Origin: Chitinophagales bacterium
GTDB taxonomy: Bacteria; Bacteroidota; Bacteroidia; Chitinophagales; JADIYW01
Length of the DNA: 64,000 nucleotides
Assembly (NCBI GenBank): GCA_023957245.1
Contig: JAMLHJ010000005.1
Coordinates: 167,650-231,649 of the forward strand
Direction: 5' to 3'
The notes under the pieces are model-generated. The model had not been told where the DNA came from and did not search any database. It saw nothing but the letters and a program-made list of their open reading frames with translations. A program made the position numbers and the translations under genes. Shown here one piece after another: positions 34,186 through 49,100 of the stretch (the first letter of the stretch is position 1; each line of letters opens with the position of its first letter).

Positions 34186-37100
34186 TTATTCTATAATCAA
34201 TTTTTGAACATGTGTTTCTTGCTCACCCTTGATCTTCAATAAATAGGCCCCACTAGGCAAAAGCCCTAGATGTATTGGATTGTTGCCTTCTATAATCTGA
34301 TGGTTAAATATGACCTTTCCTGATTCATCATAGATTTGAATTTTTGCTGTCGGGCCTAACATTCCTTTTGCTGTGATTGTAAAATCTCCGTTACTCGGAT
34401 TAGGGAATACTGAGAACTCTATTTCAGACTTAGTCTCAATGAGAGATACTTGAACAATTTTACTGTATTTAATAGACCCGTCAATATCTATCATTTTTAA
34501 TCTATAATAATTAATTCCAACATAAGGAGCATAGTCCCAAGCCATATATTGTTGCGCTATTCCATTCTGAGCGTTTGTGCCCGAAATTTTTTCCCAATGT
34601 ATTCCATCTAAGCTTCGTTCGATTTCAAAATGTGAAACATTGACTTCGTTGACCGTATTCCATTGCAATTGTGTTTTATCATTAACTAACGTTGCTGTAA
34701 ATGAAATTAAATCAAGAGGTAAAATACTTTCATCCAATGACATGGCAATAGTACCCGAACTGAAAGAATTGACCATAAACTCTACATATTGATTACCTTG
34801 AAAACTTCCAAAAACATAAGTTAAAGTATCTGCAATTGTATCCAAAGCATATTCAATAAATCCATTTGAAGAAGTATCCCAGACATCATCTCCGTTGACT
34901 TTATAGGCTACCAACTGTTCTTTTGTGGTAAAAGGCATTGTTTGCATGATATCCATACTGTCTATATCCGAAAAATAGAATCTTACTTTGACTGGTTGAG
35001 TAAAACTTTCAGAAGTATGAACAGTCCAACTTCTATTAGCAGGATAGACATTTTTGATTTGACCATAAGGCGTGATGAGACCTATCGTTCCTTTTCCAAA
35101 ATTATCGTTCAAGATAGAATTGGTTTCTACCACTCCTAAAAATTGATTTTGACTATTCAAAGAAAGCACTAATGTAGAATCATCAGATTTGTAATAATGA
35201 ATCCAGCCTTCTTCATTCGGGATACTATGATTAGAAACAATGGTATCACTTGCCTTATTAGCAAGGATAAACCCTTTATTTTCATAAGCACCCATATCCA
35301 AAAGATTTTGCTCAAGTCTATTATTTCCATTCAAGTCTAATGAAATAGAGTCTGGGAAAGAGAGTAAGTCAGCAGTATTGATAGCAGGAGAACCCAGCGA
35401 TAAATTAAAATTATTATCATTCACGTTTTCAAAAGCTGGATCCTCTTGAAGATTATGATTACCTGCATACCCATCTTGAACAAGAGAGTAATCTACTGTC
35501 GTGATAGCAGAACTACTATTGACGATTTGTTGGCTATTGCCATAAATGATTGAATTTTTTACTGAAGGCATTGTAGTACTTCCTGCATGATTCAAACCTC
35601 CTCCAATATTTGCATTATTATTATAAATAGTACTATTGATGAGTTGATAGGACGAAGCATTATTCGCAAAAATTGCTCCACCGCCATTGCTTGCAACATT
35701 TTCTACAAAAAGGCAATTGACAATAATGGGTATAGAACCAGATGCATTACATACAGCACCTCCATTATTTAAAGAGGAGTTTTCAAAGAATTTGCAATTT
35801 ACTATTAAAGGATTTGAAGCAGCATTATACATCGCACCTCCATTTCCTGTACCAGAATGATTATTAATAAAAATAAGATTTCTAAGGATTGGACTAGCAT
35901 TGGCATTGAACATCCCAGCTCCATTAATATTCAAATTGCCTTCAGTGATTGTGAAACCATCTAAAACAGCAGAATTTGTCAATTTAGTAGATGGAGAAAA
36001 ATTATTATTAAAGACTCTTCTCTCATTATTTCCAGATAAAATGGAGTTATAGTTGAAAGGGTTTCTTTCTTCAATTGTCGGACGTCCATCACTTGCAAAT
36101 CCTCCCAGAACTTTTACTCCATTTTTAAGAACAAATCCATTTACAACACTTAAATATTTCCCTTCTGCTACCCATACTTGTTGTACTTCTGAACTATTAA
36201 TCATCGCCTGCATATCTCCAGAGGCTGTTCCCCAAGATGTTCCACTTCCCGTTGCATTTTGTCTAACATATCTAATAGGATATTTTGGATTGCCTTGATA
36301 TTCATAAGCTCCTATATCTATTTTTCCTGAAGAAGCATAATTGTAAACACGAGATTGAATGGCTAAGTCTTTATCATTTTGAAGATTACCTCCTTCATTT
36401 TGATAGAGCGTATTGTCTCCTAAATTAATGGCAGGACTAGACTCTTGAAGGGTATAATTGTTTTGGGCAGCATCTACAAACAATGGGTCAGTGTCAATAT
36501 TACCAGTTCCTACAAAACCTCCTTCTACTAATGAATTTGAAATAAGCGTTTGCGCTCCCAATGAATCTAAAATATTTCTATCATTATTAAATAAAATACT
36601 ATTATACACTTGAGTATTAGCCCCTTCTCCTAAAGAAAATAAAGCTCCTGCATCCTGAATAGATACATTTCCTTCCATTGTACAATTGACTAAAGTTAAT
36701 TTTGAGGAATCTGAGGAAAAATAAACACTACCTATCTGTGCTGTGTTTCCGAAGAATGTAGAATTGAAAACTTTCATCTCTGAATAGAAATCATTGACTA
36801 TCGCTCCTCCATAACCTATTGCTGTATTGTTTGAAAACTTACTATTAAAAACCTTCGGTCTTGAAAGCACATTATAAATTGCTGCGCCATTCTGCCCTGA
36901 ATGATTATTGACAAACACTAGATTTCTTAAAGTAGGCGATGCAAATTGATTATACATCGCAGCTCCATTTCCCTCTGAAAACCCTTGAGTCAATACAAAA
37001 CCATCTAGGATTGCTGTAGAATCAATAATAAGGACAATTGTAGAATCAGCACCTTCTTCCTCTTCATTCACTAAAATTCCCGTGTGATTGAAAATTCTCT

Positions 37101-40100
37101 TTTGTTGATTGCCAGATAAAATCGTTGGGTATTGATTCCAGTTTCTATCTTCTATTTGTGGGTTTTCAGTATTTGGGAAGCCTCCGAGGATAGCTACATT
37201 ATTTTTCAATCTCCAACCATCATTTTCACTGATATAAGTTCCTTGCGCTACCCATACTTGTTGTACATCTTTGGCATCAATCATTGCTTGAAGACTTCCA
37301 GATGCATTGCCCCAAGATGTCCCATTGCCTATACCATCTTTCTTCACATAACGAATAGGGAAGGAAGGAGTTCCTTGATATTCATAAGCCCCTAAATCAA
37401 CTATTCCATTATTAAAATAATCATAGATTCTTGATTGTTGGTTCAAGTCTTGAAGCATTTCTATTTCTTCTGAACCATTTGTAATCAATAAATTATTTCC
37501 TTGATTAATCGCTGGACTTCCTATCTGTAAAGAAAAATCTCCCAAGCCTGGATTTACAAACAATGGATCAAAATTGTAATTGAGGCTATCGGAATTATCT
37601 CCTTGAATAACATTGAATAATTTAATAGCGATAGCGGTATCTTCTTCTACAATTGCTGTGCTATTCCCATAAATGATGCAATTATAAATTTGTGGTTGAG
37701 TCATGCTACCAAAATGATAGAATGTGCCTAAAGGAGAGATATTTTGACTAAAAGTACTATTAATGGTTTTGTATGAAGAGCCATTTGCAGCAAATATTGC
37801 CCCTCCAGCAGGAGAACTATTTTGAATAAATAATGAATTGGAGATAGTTGGTTTGGAAGAGAAATTGGCAATTGCTCCTCCATAAATATCTGCCGAATTT
37901 GAGATAAATTGACATTTTTCAATTATAGGATTAGATTGAAGATTATAGATTGCACCTCCATTCACTAAGGAAGAATTATTGAGAAAAATAAGATTGGATA
38001 AAGTGGGTGAGGCATTGAAGTTATTGATAGCAGCACCATTTTCATCAGTATATCCATCCTTTAAAGTAAATCCATCTAATACAGCCGAAGTATTGAGCTC
38101 TGGTAGTGAATCAAAATTATTATTAACGATTCTTCTAGTTGTTTCTCCTGATAAGATAGTAGTATTTGATTGAACATTTCTGTCAACTAAAGCTGGATTG
38201 CCAATAGAAGGAAACGCACCATAAACTTTTACATTATTTCTTAATCTGAATCCATTAGCAGGACTATTATATGTTCCCGCAGCTACCCACACTTCTTCTA
38301 CGCCTCTTGCGTCTATCATGCTTTGCAAATTGCCTGAAGCATCTGCCCATGATTTTCCATTTCCAGAGCCGCCCACTTTGACATATCTGATAGGGACAAT
38401 ATCCACTTTCAATTCATAAGCACCCATATCTACTATAGAATCTATCAATCGACTTTGTTGTTTTAAGTCTAAATCTGCTTCTAATATTTGACCTGTAATA
38501 CTATAAGACAGATTGTTCCCATTATTGATAGCAGGGCTAATTTCTTGCAATGTAAAATCATCCAACTCTGGATTTAAAAACAAGGGATCTGTAGATAAAT
38601 TTCCTGTGCCAGGAAAGCCAAATTGAATTAAAGAATTCTGTGCAGTTGTATGGGCTCCATTTTGATCTTTGACAATATTAAAAGTGAAATTATTATTGAT
38701 ATCTGGATTGCTGTAAATAATTGAGTTAAAGATTTTAGGTTGAGCATTTGTCCCATCATTGACTAAGACATCTCCTGCTGTAGAAATATTTTTTGAGATA
38801 GTGGTATTAACCAATTGATATGATGAATTGCTGATAGCTGCAATTGCACTCCCCTCTGTAGCTGTATTAGAAAAAATAAGCCCATTAATAATCAATGGAT
38901 TGGATTGTTCGTTAAATATTGCTCCTCCATTTGAAGTCGCTGTATTTTGTTTGAAAATACAATTTTTAAAGATTGGATTAGATAATGAATTATAGACTGC
39001 TCCTCCTCCTAATCCTCCTGTTGCATGGTTATCTGTGAAGGTGACATTCTCAATTCTAGGAGATGCATTATTATTGTACATTCCTGCTCCATTACCTGTA
39101 GTATTTCCGTTTGTGATAACAAATCCATTTAAAACGGCTGTAGAATTCAATGAATCGTTGATAGAGAAATTGTTATAAACTACTCTTCCGACATGATTAC
39201 CCGATAAAATAGTTGGATAAATATCCCAATTTCTGCTATTTAGCCCTGGCTCGCCAGTACTCGGGAATCCTCCATATAATGTTACTTTATTTTTTAAGAT
39301 AAATCCATTGCCTTCAGGGATATATGTTCCTTCTGCTACCCATACTTGACGAACACCTGGAGTATTTACCATTGCCTGAATATTTCCAGAAGCTCTGTCC
39401 CAAGTGAGTCCATCTCCAGTCGCTCCTTGCCTTACAAATCGAATATTTTCTTGATTGGCTGATTGCTGATATTCATAAGCTCCCATATCAATATAGGAAA
39501 AAGCGATCCTTTTCTCTCCAGACAAATCTACACTTCCATCTTGAAAACTATTATTCCCGCTATTGACACATGGGCTGATAGCTGTAAGTGTATAATCACC
39601 AATGGTCATATCTTTAAATTCTGGAGTTATATAGGCAGTATTAATATTGCCATTGTCCCAATTATTATTTCCTTCTATGAAAGAAGATTCTATTGAAGAT
39701 TTACTACTAGAAGTTCCCTCATATATTGCCACTCCATTATTGGTAACTGTATTTCCCCAAACAATAGAATTTTTAATATTGGATGTAGATTTATCATCTG
39801 AACAATGGTAATATTTATTATTTGGAATAGGTGGACATTTTTCAGAATCATTATATATTCCTCCGCCATTTTTTGCAGTGTTTGCGGTAATAGTAGAACT
39901 TACAATTACAGATTTTGTACTATGATTATTATAAATTCCTCCTCCATCTTCTATTACTATATTTCTAGCTATCAAGCTATTGTATATTCCAATAGTCGTA
40001 CCATCAAATTCATTATCTACTCTTAAATTTGCTATGCCTCCACCTCTATTGGCACTATTCTCTAAAATTTTTACATAAAATAGTTTATCATTTATTGACC

Positions 40101-43100
40101 AATAAGTATAAATCCCTCCGCCATTCTCATTGGTACTATTTCCCTGAATAAGCCCTTTATTTATATAGAGATCGGCTATTTCCCCATCTGCATTTTGTCG
40201 TCCACTCCAAATACCTCCACCATTATTATCTGCTTGATTATTTAATAACTCTATATCATATAGCTTTAATTGAGCTCCTCCCATAGAAAAAACACCTCCA
40301 CCGGAACCATCTCTCGCTCTATTATTTGATATTTTACAAGAATAACAGGTCAAATTGGTTTCTGACACTTTCATCCCTCCTCCATTATCGCCAGCAATAT
40401 TATTGGTTGCTGTAAGGTTTGATATTGTCAATTGCTGATTATGTAGCTCAATAAATAATCCTCCACCTTCTCCAGCAAAAGATGTGTCTGAAATTGGACC
40501 AATATTAATAATCTCTGTAGTATCGATAGCGTAATTATTAGAGACGATGAGCTTATTGACGCTACCATCTACAGCTCTTAATCGAATACCTCCTCCTGCA
40601 ACTTTGACCTTATTATTTTGAATAGAACAGTTCTCCATTTGAATATTTGAGAAATGGATAGCCACTCCTCCACCATCATTAGCCGCATAATTATTGCTTA
40701 TATTTAGATTAAGCAATTTTGCATTTCTCGTATTTTCAAGCAATAAGCCTCCACCATTATGTCTATTGATTGCAGAACCATTAATATTGATACTATTTCC
40801 ATTATCTGCTTTCCCTTCCATGATGCTAAATCCATCAAGAACTATATTTTCAACGTTTATGCCTGCCACCACATGATATGCATAAATACCTTCTCCTAGT
40901 TTTCCACTTAGTTTAGTTTCATAAATTGTACTTCTATCTGACAAACTTGTTTCAGTTCCATTAAATCCTCCGAATATTTTTACATTATTCTTTAAGAGAA
41001 ATGCATTATCTCTATTCCCTAAAGAAATAGTACCTATATTACTTACAGATCGATTAGGGATATAAGTTCCTTGAGCGACAAAAATAGAATCTCCTGTACA
41101 TGCTATATTAATCGCAAGTTGCAAATCTCCCATTGCATTAGCCCATGAACTGCCAGACTTATCTCCACTTCCTCCGACTTTGACATAAGTTATTTTACTT
41201 GATACTTCTGTTTCATAAACACCAAGATCAATGAAGTCATTTTTTATTCGAGGGTTCCCATCAAAATCCTCATTGGGAATATATTGAGAAATATCTTCAA
41301 TGCTACCATTATTGATGATAGGCCAACATCCAAATGTGTGAAAATCTCCTGTAATAAACGGTGCGGTAGTATCTGAGGGTAAATCCACAAAAAGTGGATT
41401 CCCTTTGTAAACCGTATTTCCTGTTGCTCCACTTTGAACCAATGAATATTTATAATCCCCCGCACCTGATACTCCTAAATTATTTCCATAAATGATACAG
41501 TTTTGTACTAATTGAGCTTTATCATTTTCATTACGAATACCTCCTACTCCATCAGTAGATTTATTCCCAGCAATAGTACATCCTATAATAGTTGCAGTAT
41601 TATTATTTCTTATCGCAGCGCCTGATTTAGATGAAAGATTGCCTGTTATCAATGACTGAAGTACTTGTAAATTTGAAGTACTCCCATTATAAATGCCTCC
41701 TCCGCCTCCATCTGTTGCCCTATTTCCTGATATTCTACAATATTTCAATTGGGTATTGACAGACTCATTTGCAAAAACAGCTCCACCTTCTTGCGCTTGG
41801 TTGCTGATGAGAGTGTCCGATTCAATTAGTATATTGTTTTTAGTAGTATAGATTCCTCCTCCTTTTTGATAGGCTCGATTCTTCTCAATTATACAATTAC
41901 TCACAATTGGAACGCCAGCATTAAATCCAAAAGCTCCTCCGTAATCTGCTTTGTTATTGATAGCCTTTGATTTTATAATAGAGATTTCTGAGTCTTCTGA
42001 ATAAATTGCTCCTCCATTGTCTGAAGCATGGCTTTTTTGGAAGATGCAATTATTAATTTTTGTATTATATGCATTCTTGATTATTAAACCCGCACCATTA
42101 TTTCGTATGATATTAACACCAGCAACTTTTAATGAATTACTACCATTAGCCCTTCCTCCATTGATTACAAATCCATCTAGAGTCGAATTCGTAACATTAG
42201 AAAGCACTACGACATGAAAGGCATTTTCATTATTATTTGTAAATTCTGGCAGTCCATTAGCGTCAGGATTAATTTGGTCATTACCTAAAAAATCTCCACT
42301 TAAGATAGATTGATTTAATGGATTGGCTAGGTCTCTTTGAGAAATATCAGATTCATTACCAACAAACCCTCCATAAATCGAAACATTACTTCTTAATACA
42401 AAAGCATTATCTCTATCATTTGGGGTAATTATATCTAATTGGTTGGATTTCCTATTGGGAATATATATTCCTTTTGCAACAAAAATTGTATCTCCACATG
42501 ACGCATTATTAATGATGGCTTGTAAATCTCCAGCAGCGGTACTCCAAGAAGAGCCATCTCCTGATTGACCTGATTTGACATACCATTTTGTTCCGGAAAT
42601 GATTTTTCCTCCTTGATATTCAATTACTCCTTTGTCTATTCTACCAATATATCTATTGTTTCCTAAAATATCTATTTGAGGAATATTATTAAGTGAATTA
42701 TTTCCTGTATTTATCGCTGGACTACAAGGATTCAATGTATAGTCTCCATAATTAAACGGAGCTTCTGTATAAGAAGGAGCATTGACAAATAATGGAGCCT
42801 CAAATTGATTGGAAGTTCCATCCCTTTGTCCCTCTAACAATGAAAAATTAGTATATACTTTAGATCTGTTAATATAAATAAAAGAGCTGTTTCCCCATAC
42901 AATTGAGTTTTTAATATATAATTTAGCTTCATTAGTAGCGGCTCCATAAGAATAAACATCTACAGCTCCACCAGAAGCAGCACTATTTCCTGAGATTGTA
43001 CTATTATATACATAAAATGTCCCTTCTGCATGATAATCATCGCTTCCATAGCTATTATCATAATGGCGAGCAACTCGAAGTCCCCCTCCTGAAGTAGCTG

Positions 43101-46100
43101 CCTTATTCCCTGTGATTTGACAATTAATAAAATAGGCATAAGCACTGCTTGAATGAGACAAGCGGTAAGCATAAGCCCCTCCACCACTAGATGTTATAGA
43201 TTGATTTCCTACTATTTTTGTATTTACAACATAGGATGTTCCTGACTTAATTGAAATACCTCCCCCTTCATTGATAGCATTGTTTGAAGAGATAATACAT
43301 TCATCATAATTACTATTATCACTATATTCTTCATTTCTACTCATGATACCTCCACCATAAGTTGCTATATTTTGATGAACGATGACTTTCTTTAAATTAT
43401 AATTCTTAGAAGCATAAAAGAATGCTCCCCCTCCTTGATTTGTTGCTAAATTATTCTCAATCAAACAATTTACAAGAAGAATGTTAATAGAACTATTTAT
43501 TACTATTCCTCCTCCGCTATTTCTGCCTATCGTTCTGCTGTTCACAGAAATATCGTTGGTGTTATTTGCATTTCCTCCTTTTATAGTAAATCCGTCAAGA
43601 TTGACTCCCAAAAGATTTGATAAAACAACCACATGATATGCGTTTTCTTGATTATTATGAAACGATAAAACTCCTTGAGCATCTATAGAAACAGAGTCAT
43701 TATTCATAAAATCACCACTAAGCACAGAAGCATTATTCGGATTGCTCAAATCTCGCTGACTAATATCTGTTTCAAAACCTTCAAATCCTCCATATAGATT
43801 TACTCCATTCTTTAACACGAAGGCATTATCCCTGTCAAGCGTAGTAATTAAATTAAGATTATTGGCTTTACGGATAGGGTAGTAAGTCCCTTTTGCAACA
43901 AAAATATTATCGCTACAGCCGCTTTTATTAATCATATCTTGAAGATCACCTGATGCATTTGCCCAAGAGGAGCCGTCTCCTGTGCCTCCTTGTTTGACAT
44001 ATTTATAATTTTTCTGAGGAGCTTCTACTTGGCTTTCATAAGCTCCCAAATCAATTTTACCCCCAACAATTCTAGGGTTTCCATTGATATCATTATTTAA
44101 AATATTTACACTTTTTTCCGATCCCTTGTTAATAGAATAGCTACAAGCTAAGACACTATAATCTCCAATAGAGAATGGTGCTATGCTATATGAAGGAGCA
44201 TTTACAAACCATGGATCCAAGTAATTAATATTACTTCCGTTATATCCTCCTTCAATAATTGAATTATAGGCTTTAATATTTTTTTCTCCTCCTTTAATAG
44301 AAGAACTATTGCCCCAAAGGATGCAATTTCTAATATCTACAGAAGCACCTTCATGGTGTCTATAAATTGCACCTCCATTTCCTGCTCGATTTCCAGAAAA
44401 AGTACAGTTGTATAACCAAGTTGTGATTCTTAAATCTTCATCATTCTCTGCATGAGAGCCATCAAAATTCTCTTCAACATAAGATGCCACTCTCAATCCT
44501 CCTCCTTCTGAAGCGGCAACATTTCCAGTGATTAAACAATTAATCATCTCAAGTCGGCCATTTGACCCGCCTTCTTGTCTATAAGCATATATTCCTCCTC
44601 CTACATTGGATATTGCAGTATTTCCTGATACAACAGAATTAAGCAAATAAGTTTTCCCACTTCTACAAAAAACGCCTCCTCCATCTTTATTTGCGTTATT
44701 CACTGAAATTTTTGAGTTCTCTATATAATAATATTGCTTTTCATTGGTATTTCTAAAAGAAATTCCTCCTCCATGATTGGCTCTATTGTATCTAATATCG
44801 CAATGGGAAATTCTTATGTTTTGACCATTTTCAATATCTATAGCACCACCAGTATGATTGGCAAACCCTTTTTGGAATTGACAATTATTGAAATTGATAT
44901 CTTGAGCTGCACTTCCTGCAAACAATCCTCCCACAATTCTACTAATATTCAAATTGTTAATTTTTACCTCTCCACTACCATTTGCATTTCCTCCTTTTAT
45001 TATAAAATCATTTAAACTCAATTTTCCATTTCCTGCACTCACGATGACATGATATGCATTCTCAGAGTTGTTTGTATAAGAAATTAAACTGTCTTGGTTA
45101 ATACTAAAGCCATCATTATTATTAAAATCTCCAGATAGAATAGTTGGATTTAATTCACTATTTCTATCATTTAGTACCGTTTCAAACCCTGCAAATCCAC
45201 CGAAAATAGAGACTCCTGTTTTTAACAAAAAAGCATTATCTCTATTATTTGGTGTAACAATTCCAATTTCTTGAATTCTTCTATTGGGATAATATGTACC
45301 AGCTGCTACCCATATTTGATCGTTTCTGTTTGAAATATTAATCATGGCTTGTAAGTCTCCAGAAGCATTTGCCCAAGAGGTACCATTGCCTGATGCATTC
45401 TCTTTTACATACCGTATTACTCCTATTATGGCACTACCTAAATCGTCTTGAATATATTCATAAGCTCCGATTTCAATCCTTCCATCATAGTTATAATCAT
45501 ATACTCTTATATTATTAGCTAAATCTGTATTGAATACAGCACTGCCTCCGACTTCTGTATAAGCAGTATTAATTCCCTTATTAATGACAGGACTATTATC
45601 CAATAATGTATATTCTCCTCCATCTGTAGGTGCACTAGAATAGCTAGCAGGAGCACTAAGGTTTGGATTTGAATTTCCATTGATATTACTATCTGTATCT
45701 ACAAATTTATCCTGAACTAATGAGTAAGAAATTTGAGGTATTGAAGTGCCATTATTGGATATTGTACCGTCTGAATTATAATAAATTATCGTGTTAATGA
45801 TAGTTGGATTTGAATTTGAATTTCTCATTGCGCTACCATGATTGCTTCGATTACTTGCAATTGTATTATTAATCAATTTAACATTAGAAGATTGGACATT
45901 AGCAAATGCCCCTCCATAATCTGCAAGGTTTCCAGTAACTAAGCAATTTAAATAGGTAGCTGAAGAATTAATATTATAGACTCCTCCACCTGCATCTTCT
46001 GCTTTATTTGCAGAAATGATACAGTTCTTAATAATAATCTTATCGCCATTACTACTGTTCCACAATGCTAATCCTCCTGCGTTATTTCGAGGGATAGATT

Positions 46101-49100
46101 GCTGATTGAAAAGTTTTGTACTGCTTCCATTAGCATTTCCCCACAAAATTGATAATCCATCTATCACCAAGCTATCTTCTTCTGCTCCAATACCTGCAGC
46201 AATCATGACATGATAGCTATTATCTGTATTCGAACCCTTTGTTCCAATGTCTCCACTTAATATTGTACGGTTGGCAACAATATTCCTTGTTGTCCCTCCA
46301 CTAGAGTACCCTCCATAAATTCTCAAATCTCCTCTGGTGATGATGAATGACGCATCTCTATCTAAAAATGCGGTAGGATAATATGTTCCTTTGGCTACTA
46401 ATATGGTTTTAATCTCTTTACAAGAATTTGCAAGAACTAAGGCTTCATTTAAAGTAGGCAATGCAGTTGCCCAACTGTATCCATCTCCTGAACCAGTCAT
46501 ACTACTATCTACATAAATAGTGCTATTGGATAAACATCCTAATTCGTAAGCTCCTAAATCAATTTTACTATTATAAATTCTCGGTTTGCCTACCACATCT
46601 TGATAAAGGTTGTACGGTACTGATGAGTTAAGCCCCTTGTCTAAAACAGGACTACCTGCTTGAACTCTATAATCTCCTGAGAGAGTTGGGGCTAAATTAT
46701 AATCTGCTAGAAAATTAAAATTTGGATTTGTCGTATTTCCGTTGAAATTTCCATTAGTAACATTTGTGAATCCTTGAATTAATGAATATTCAGCAGTAGT
46801 TACTGAAGCGCTTGCTTCAGATATGCCATTACTATTTCCATATAAAATAGTATTTTTTAATTGAGGAAAAGCATTAGAGTTTCTCATTCCTCCACCAGTA
46901 TTCCCAGCTCTATTGCCAACAATAGTCGCATTTACATACGTCGGGGATGCGTTCACATTTGCGATTCCTCCTCCATAATTTGCGTGATTACCCGAAACTA
47001 ATACATTATAAAATGAAGTAGATGGGCTGATATTTGAAAGTGCTTGATTGAGAATTCCTGCACCAAGGTTACTAGCATAATTTGCCGATATGATTACATT
47101 TCTTATTTGTACTTTACTTCCATTTTGATTATTTAATAATACTAAACCTCCTCCATCGCTTCTATTGATTGTCTGACCATTGAATACTTTTGAGCCACCT
47201 CCGTCAGCTCTACCATAAAAGATTTGAAGTCCATCTATCACTACGCTATCTGCCGATGTTCCAAGTCCTGCAATCATTAATACATGGTAGCTGTTATCTG
47301 TATTATTATTTTTAGTTCCGATATCTCCACTTAAAATAGTAGGATTTGTATTTAGATTTCTTTCTCCACCTCCTGAAGGATATCCACCAATTAACCGTAA
47401 ATTTCCTCTTGAAATCAGAAAAGTAGCGTCCCTATCTGTCTGAGTCAATGGGAAGTATGTTCCTTTGGCTATTAAAATTGTATTAATTTGGCTACAAGAT
47501 TGCGCTAGAGCCAATGCTTCTGTTAATGTAGGTAGTGCAGAATACCAAGTAGAACCATTTCCAGAGATTGTATTACTAGAGTCAACATAGATAGTTGTAG
47601 GAACAAAGCAAGAGTTTTCATACGCACCCATATCTATATTAGCATCCGAAATTCTAGGATTATCAGATAAATCAAATGAGGAAGCATTATTCTCAGCTGT
47701 TGTAGTTCCTGCATTGATTACTGGGCTTATCAAGTTGACATTAAAGTTACCTAATACTGTTGGAGCCCAGCTAGGGTTGATTTCATAAATAAAAGATGGA
47801 TTGTAACTTGTTCCATATAAATTACCAGCCACATCTATATTACCAGAAGAAGTACCACTGAAATCTTGAACGAGTGAGTAGGAAATATTTGTTGTAGAAG
47901 AATTATTAGAGATTGCACTATTATTGCCAAAGATAATAGAATTGATAAGCGTTGGATTGGAATTGGAGTTCCTCATAGCTCCTCCTGATTGTCCTGCTCT
48001 ATTTCCTGAAAAAGTACAATTCACAACTCTTGTATCAGAAGAGTTAATATTGGACATTGCTCCTCCATAATTGGCAAGATTACCTGAAAATAAACTATTT
48101 ACTACAGTAGCAGAAGATGCAGAACTGTAAAAAGCTCCTCCAATATCATCTGCTCTATTTGCAGAGAAAATGCAGTTTCTGACTTGAATATTTGCTCCAT
48201 TTGCATTGGACCATAACACTAATCCTCCTCCAGCATTTCTAGGAATATTGAAAGTATTATAGGTCTTCGTCCCTGACCCCACCGCTTTACCCCAAACAAA
48301 TTGAAACCCATCTATGATAAGACTATCTGCACTATTGGAAAGCCCAGCTATTGTCATGATGTGATAACTATTATCTGTATCTAAATCCCTAGTTCCAATA
48401 TCTCCACTTAATATCGTTTTATTAGCACTTGCATTTCTAACACCTCCGCCTGATGGATAAGCTCCTAATATTTTCAAATTGCCTCTAGTAATCAAAAATG
48501 TTCCATCTGGATCATTAACACTACTTGGGAAATAAGTTCCTTTTGCTACATAAATATTCTGAATGCTGGGACAAAACTGAGCTCTTGCTATTGCCTCAGA
48601 TAATGTTTTATATGCTGAAGCCCAAGATTCGCCATTTCCTGAAATTGTTTTATTGCTATCCACATATAAAGAAATTGCATTAGTACAACTTACCTCAAAC
48701 GCTCCAAGGTCAACAGTTCCACTATAAATCCTAGTATTTCCATATAAATCTGTTGCAAAATTAGAAGGAACAGCAGAATTAATTCCTGCATTTATCCCTT
48801 CTCCCAATGACTGAATGCGATAATCTCCATCTAATGTTGGCGCAAATGAAGCATTTATAGGAAAAATAAAATACGGATTAGAGATATTTCCATTCAGATT
48901 TCCATTTGTAGTTGCTGTTAGTCCTTGTATTAGAGAGTAAGAAATAATTGGAACTGATGAGTTATTTGAAATTCCTGAATTATTTCCATATACGATTGTA
49001 TTTATAAAAGTTGGATTTGAAGAGGAATTTCGCATGGCTCCTCCAGAGTCACCTGCTCGATTTCCTGAAAAAGTACAATTTACAAATTGGGCATGAGCGT

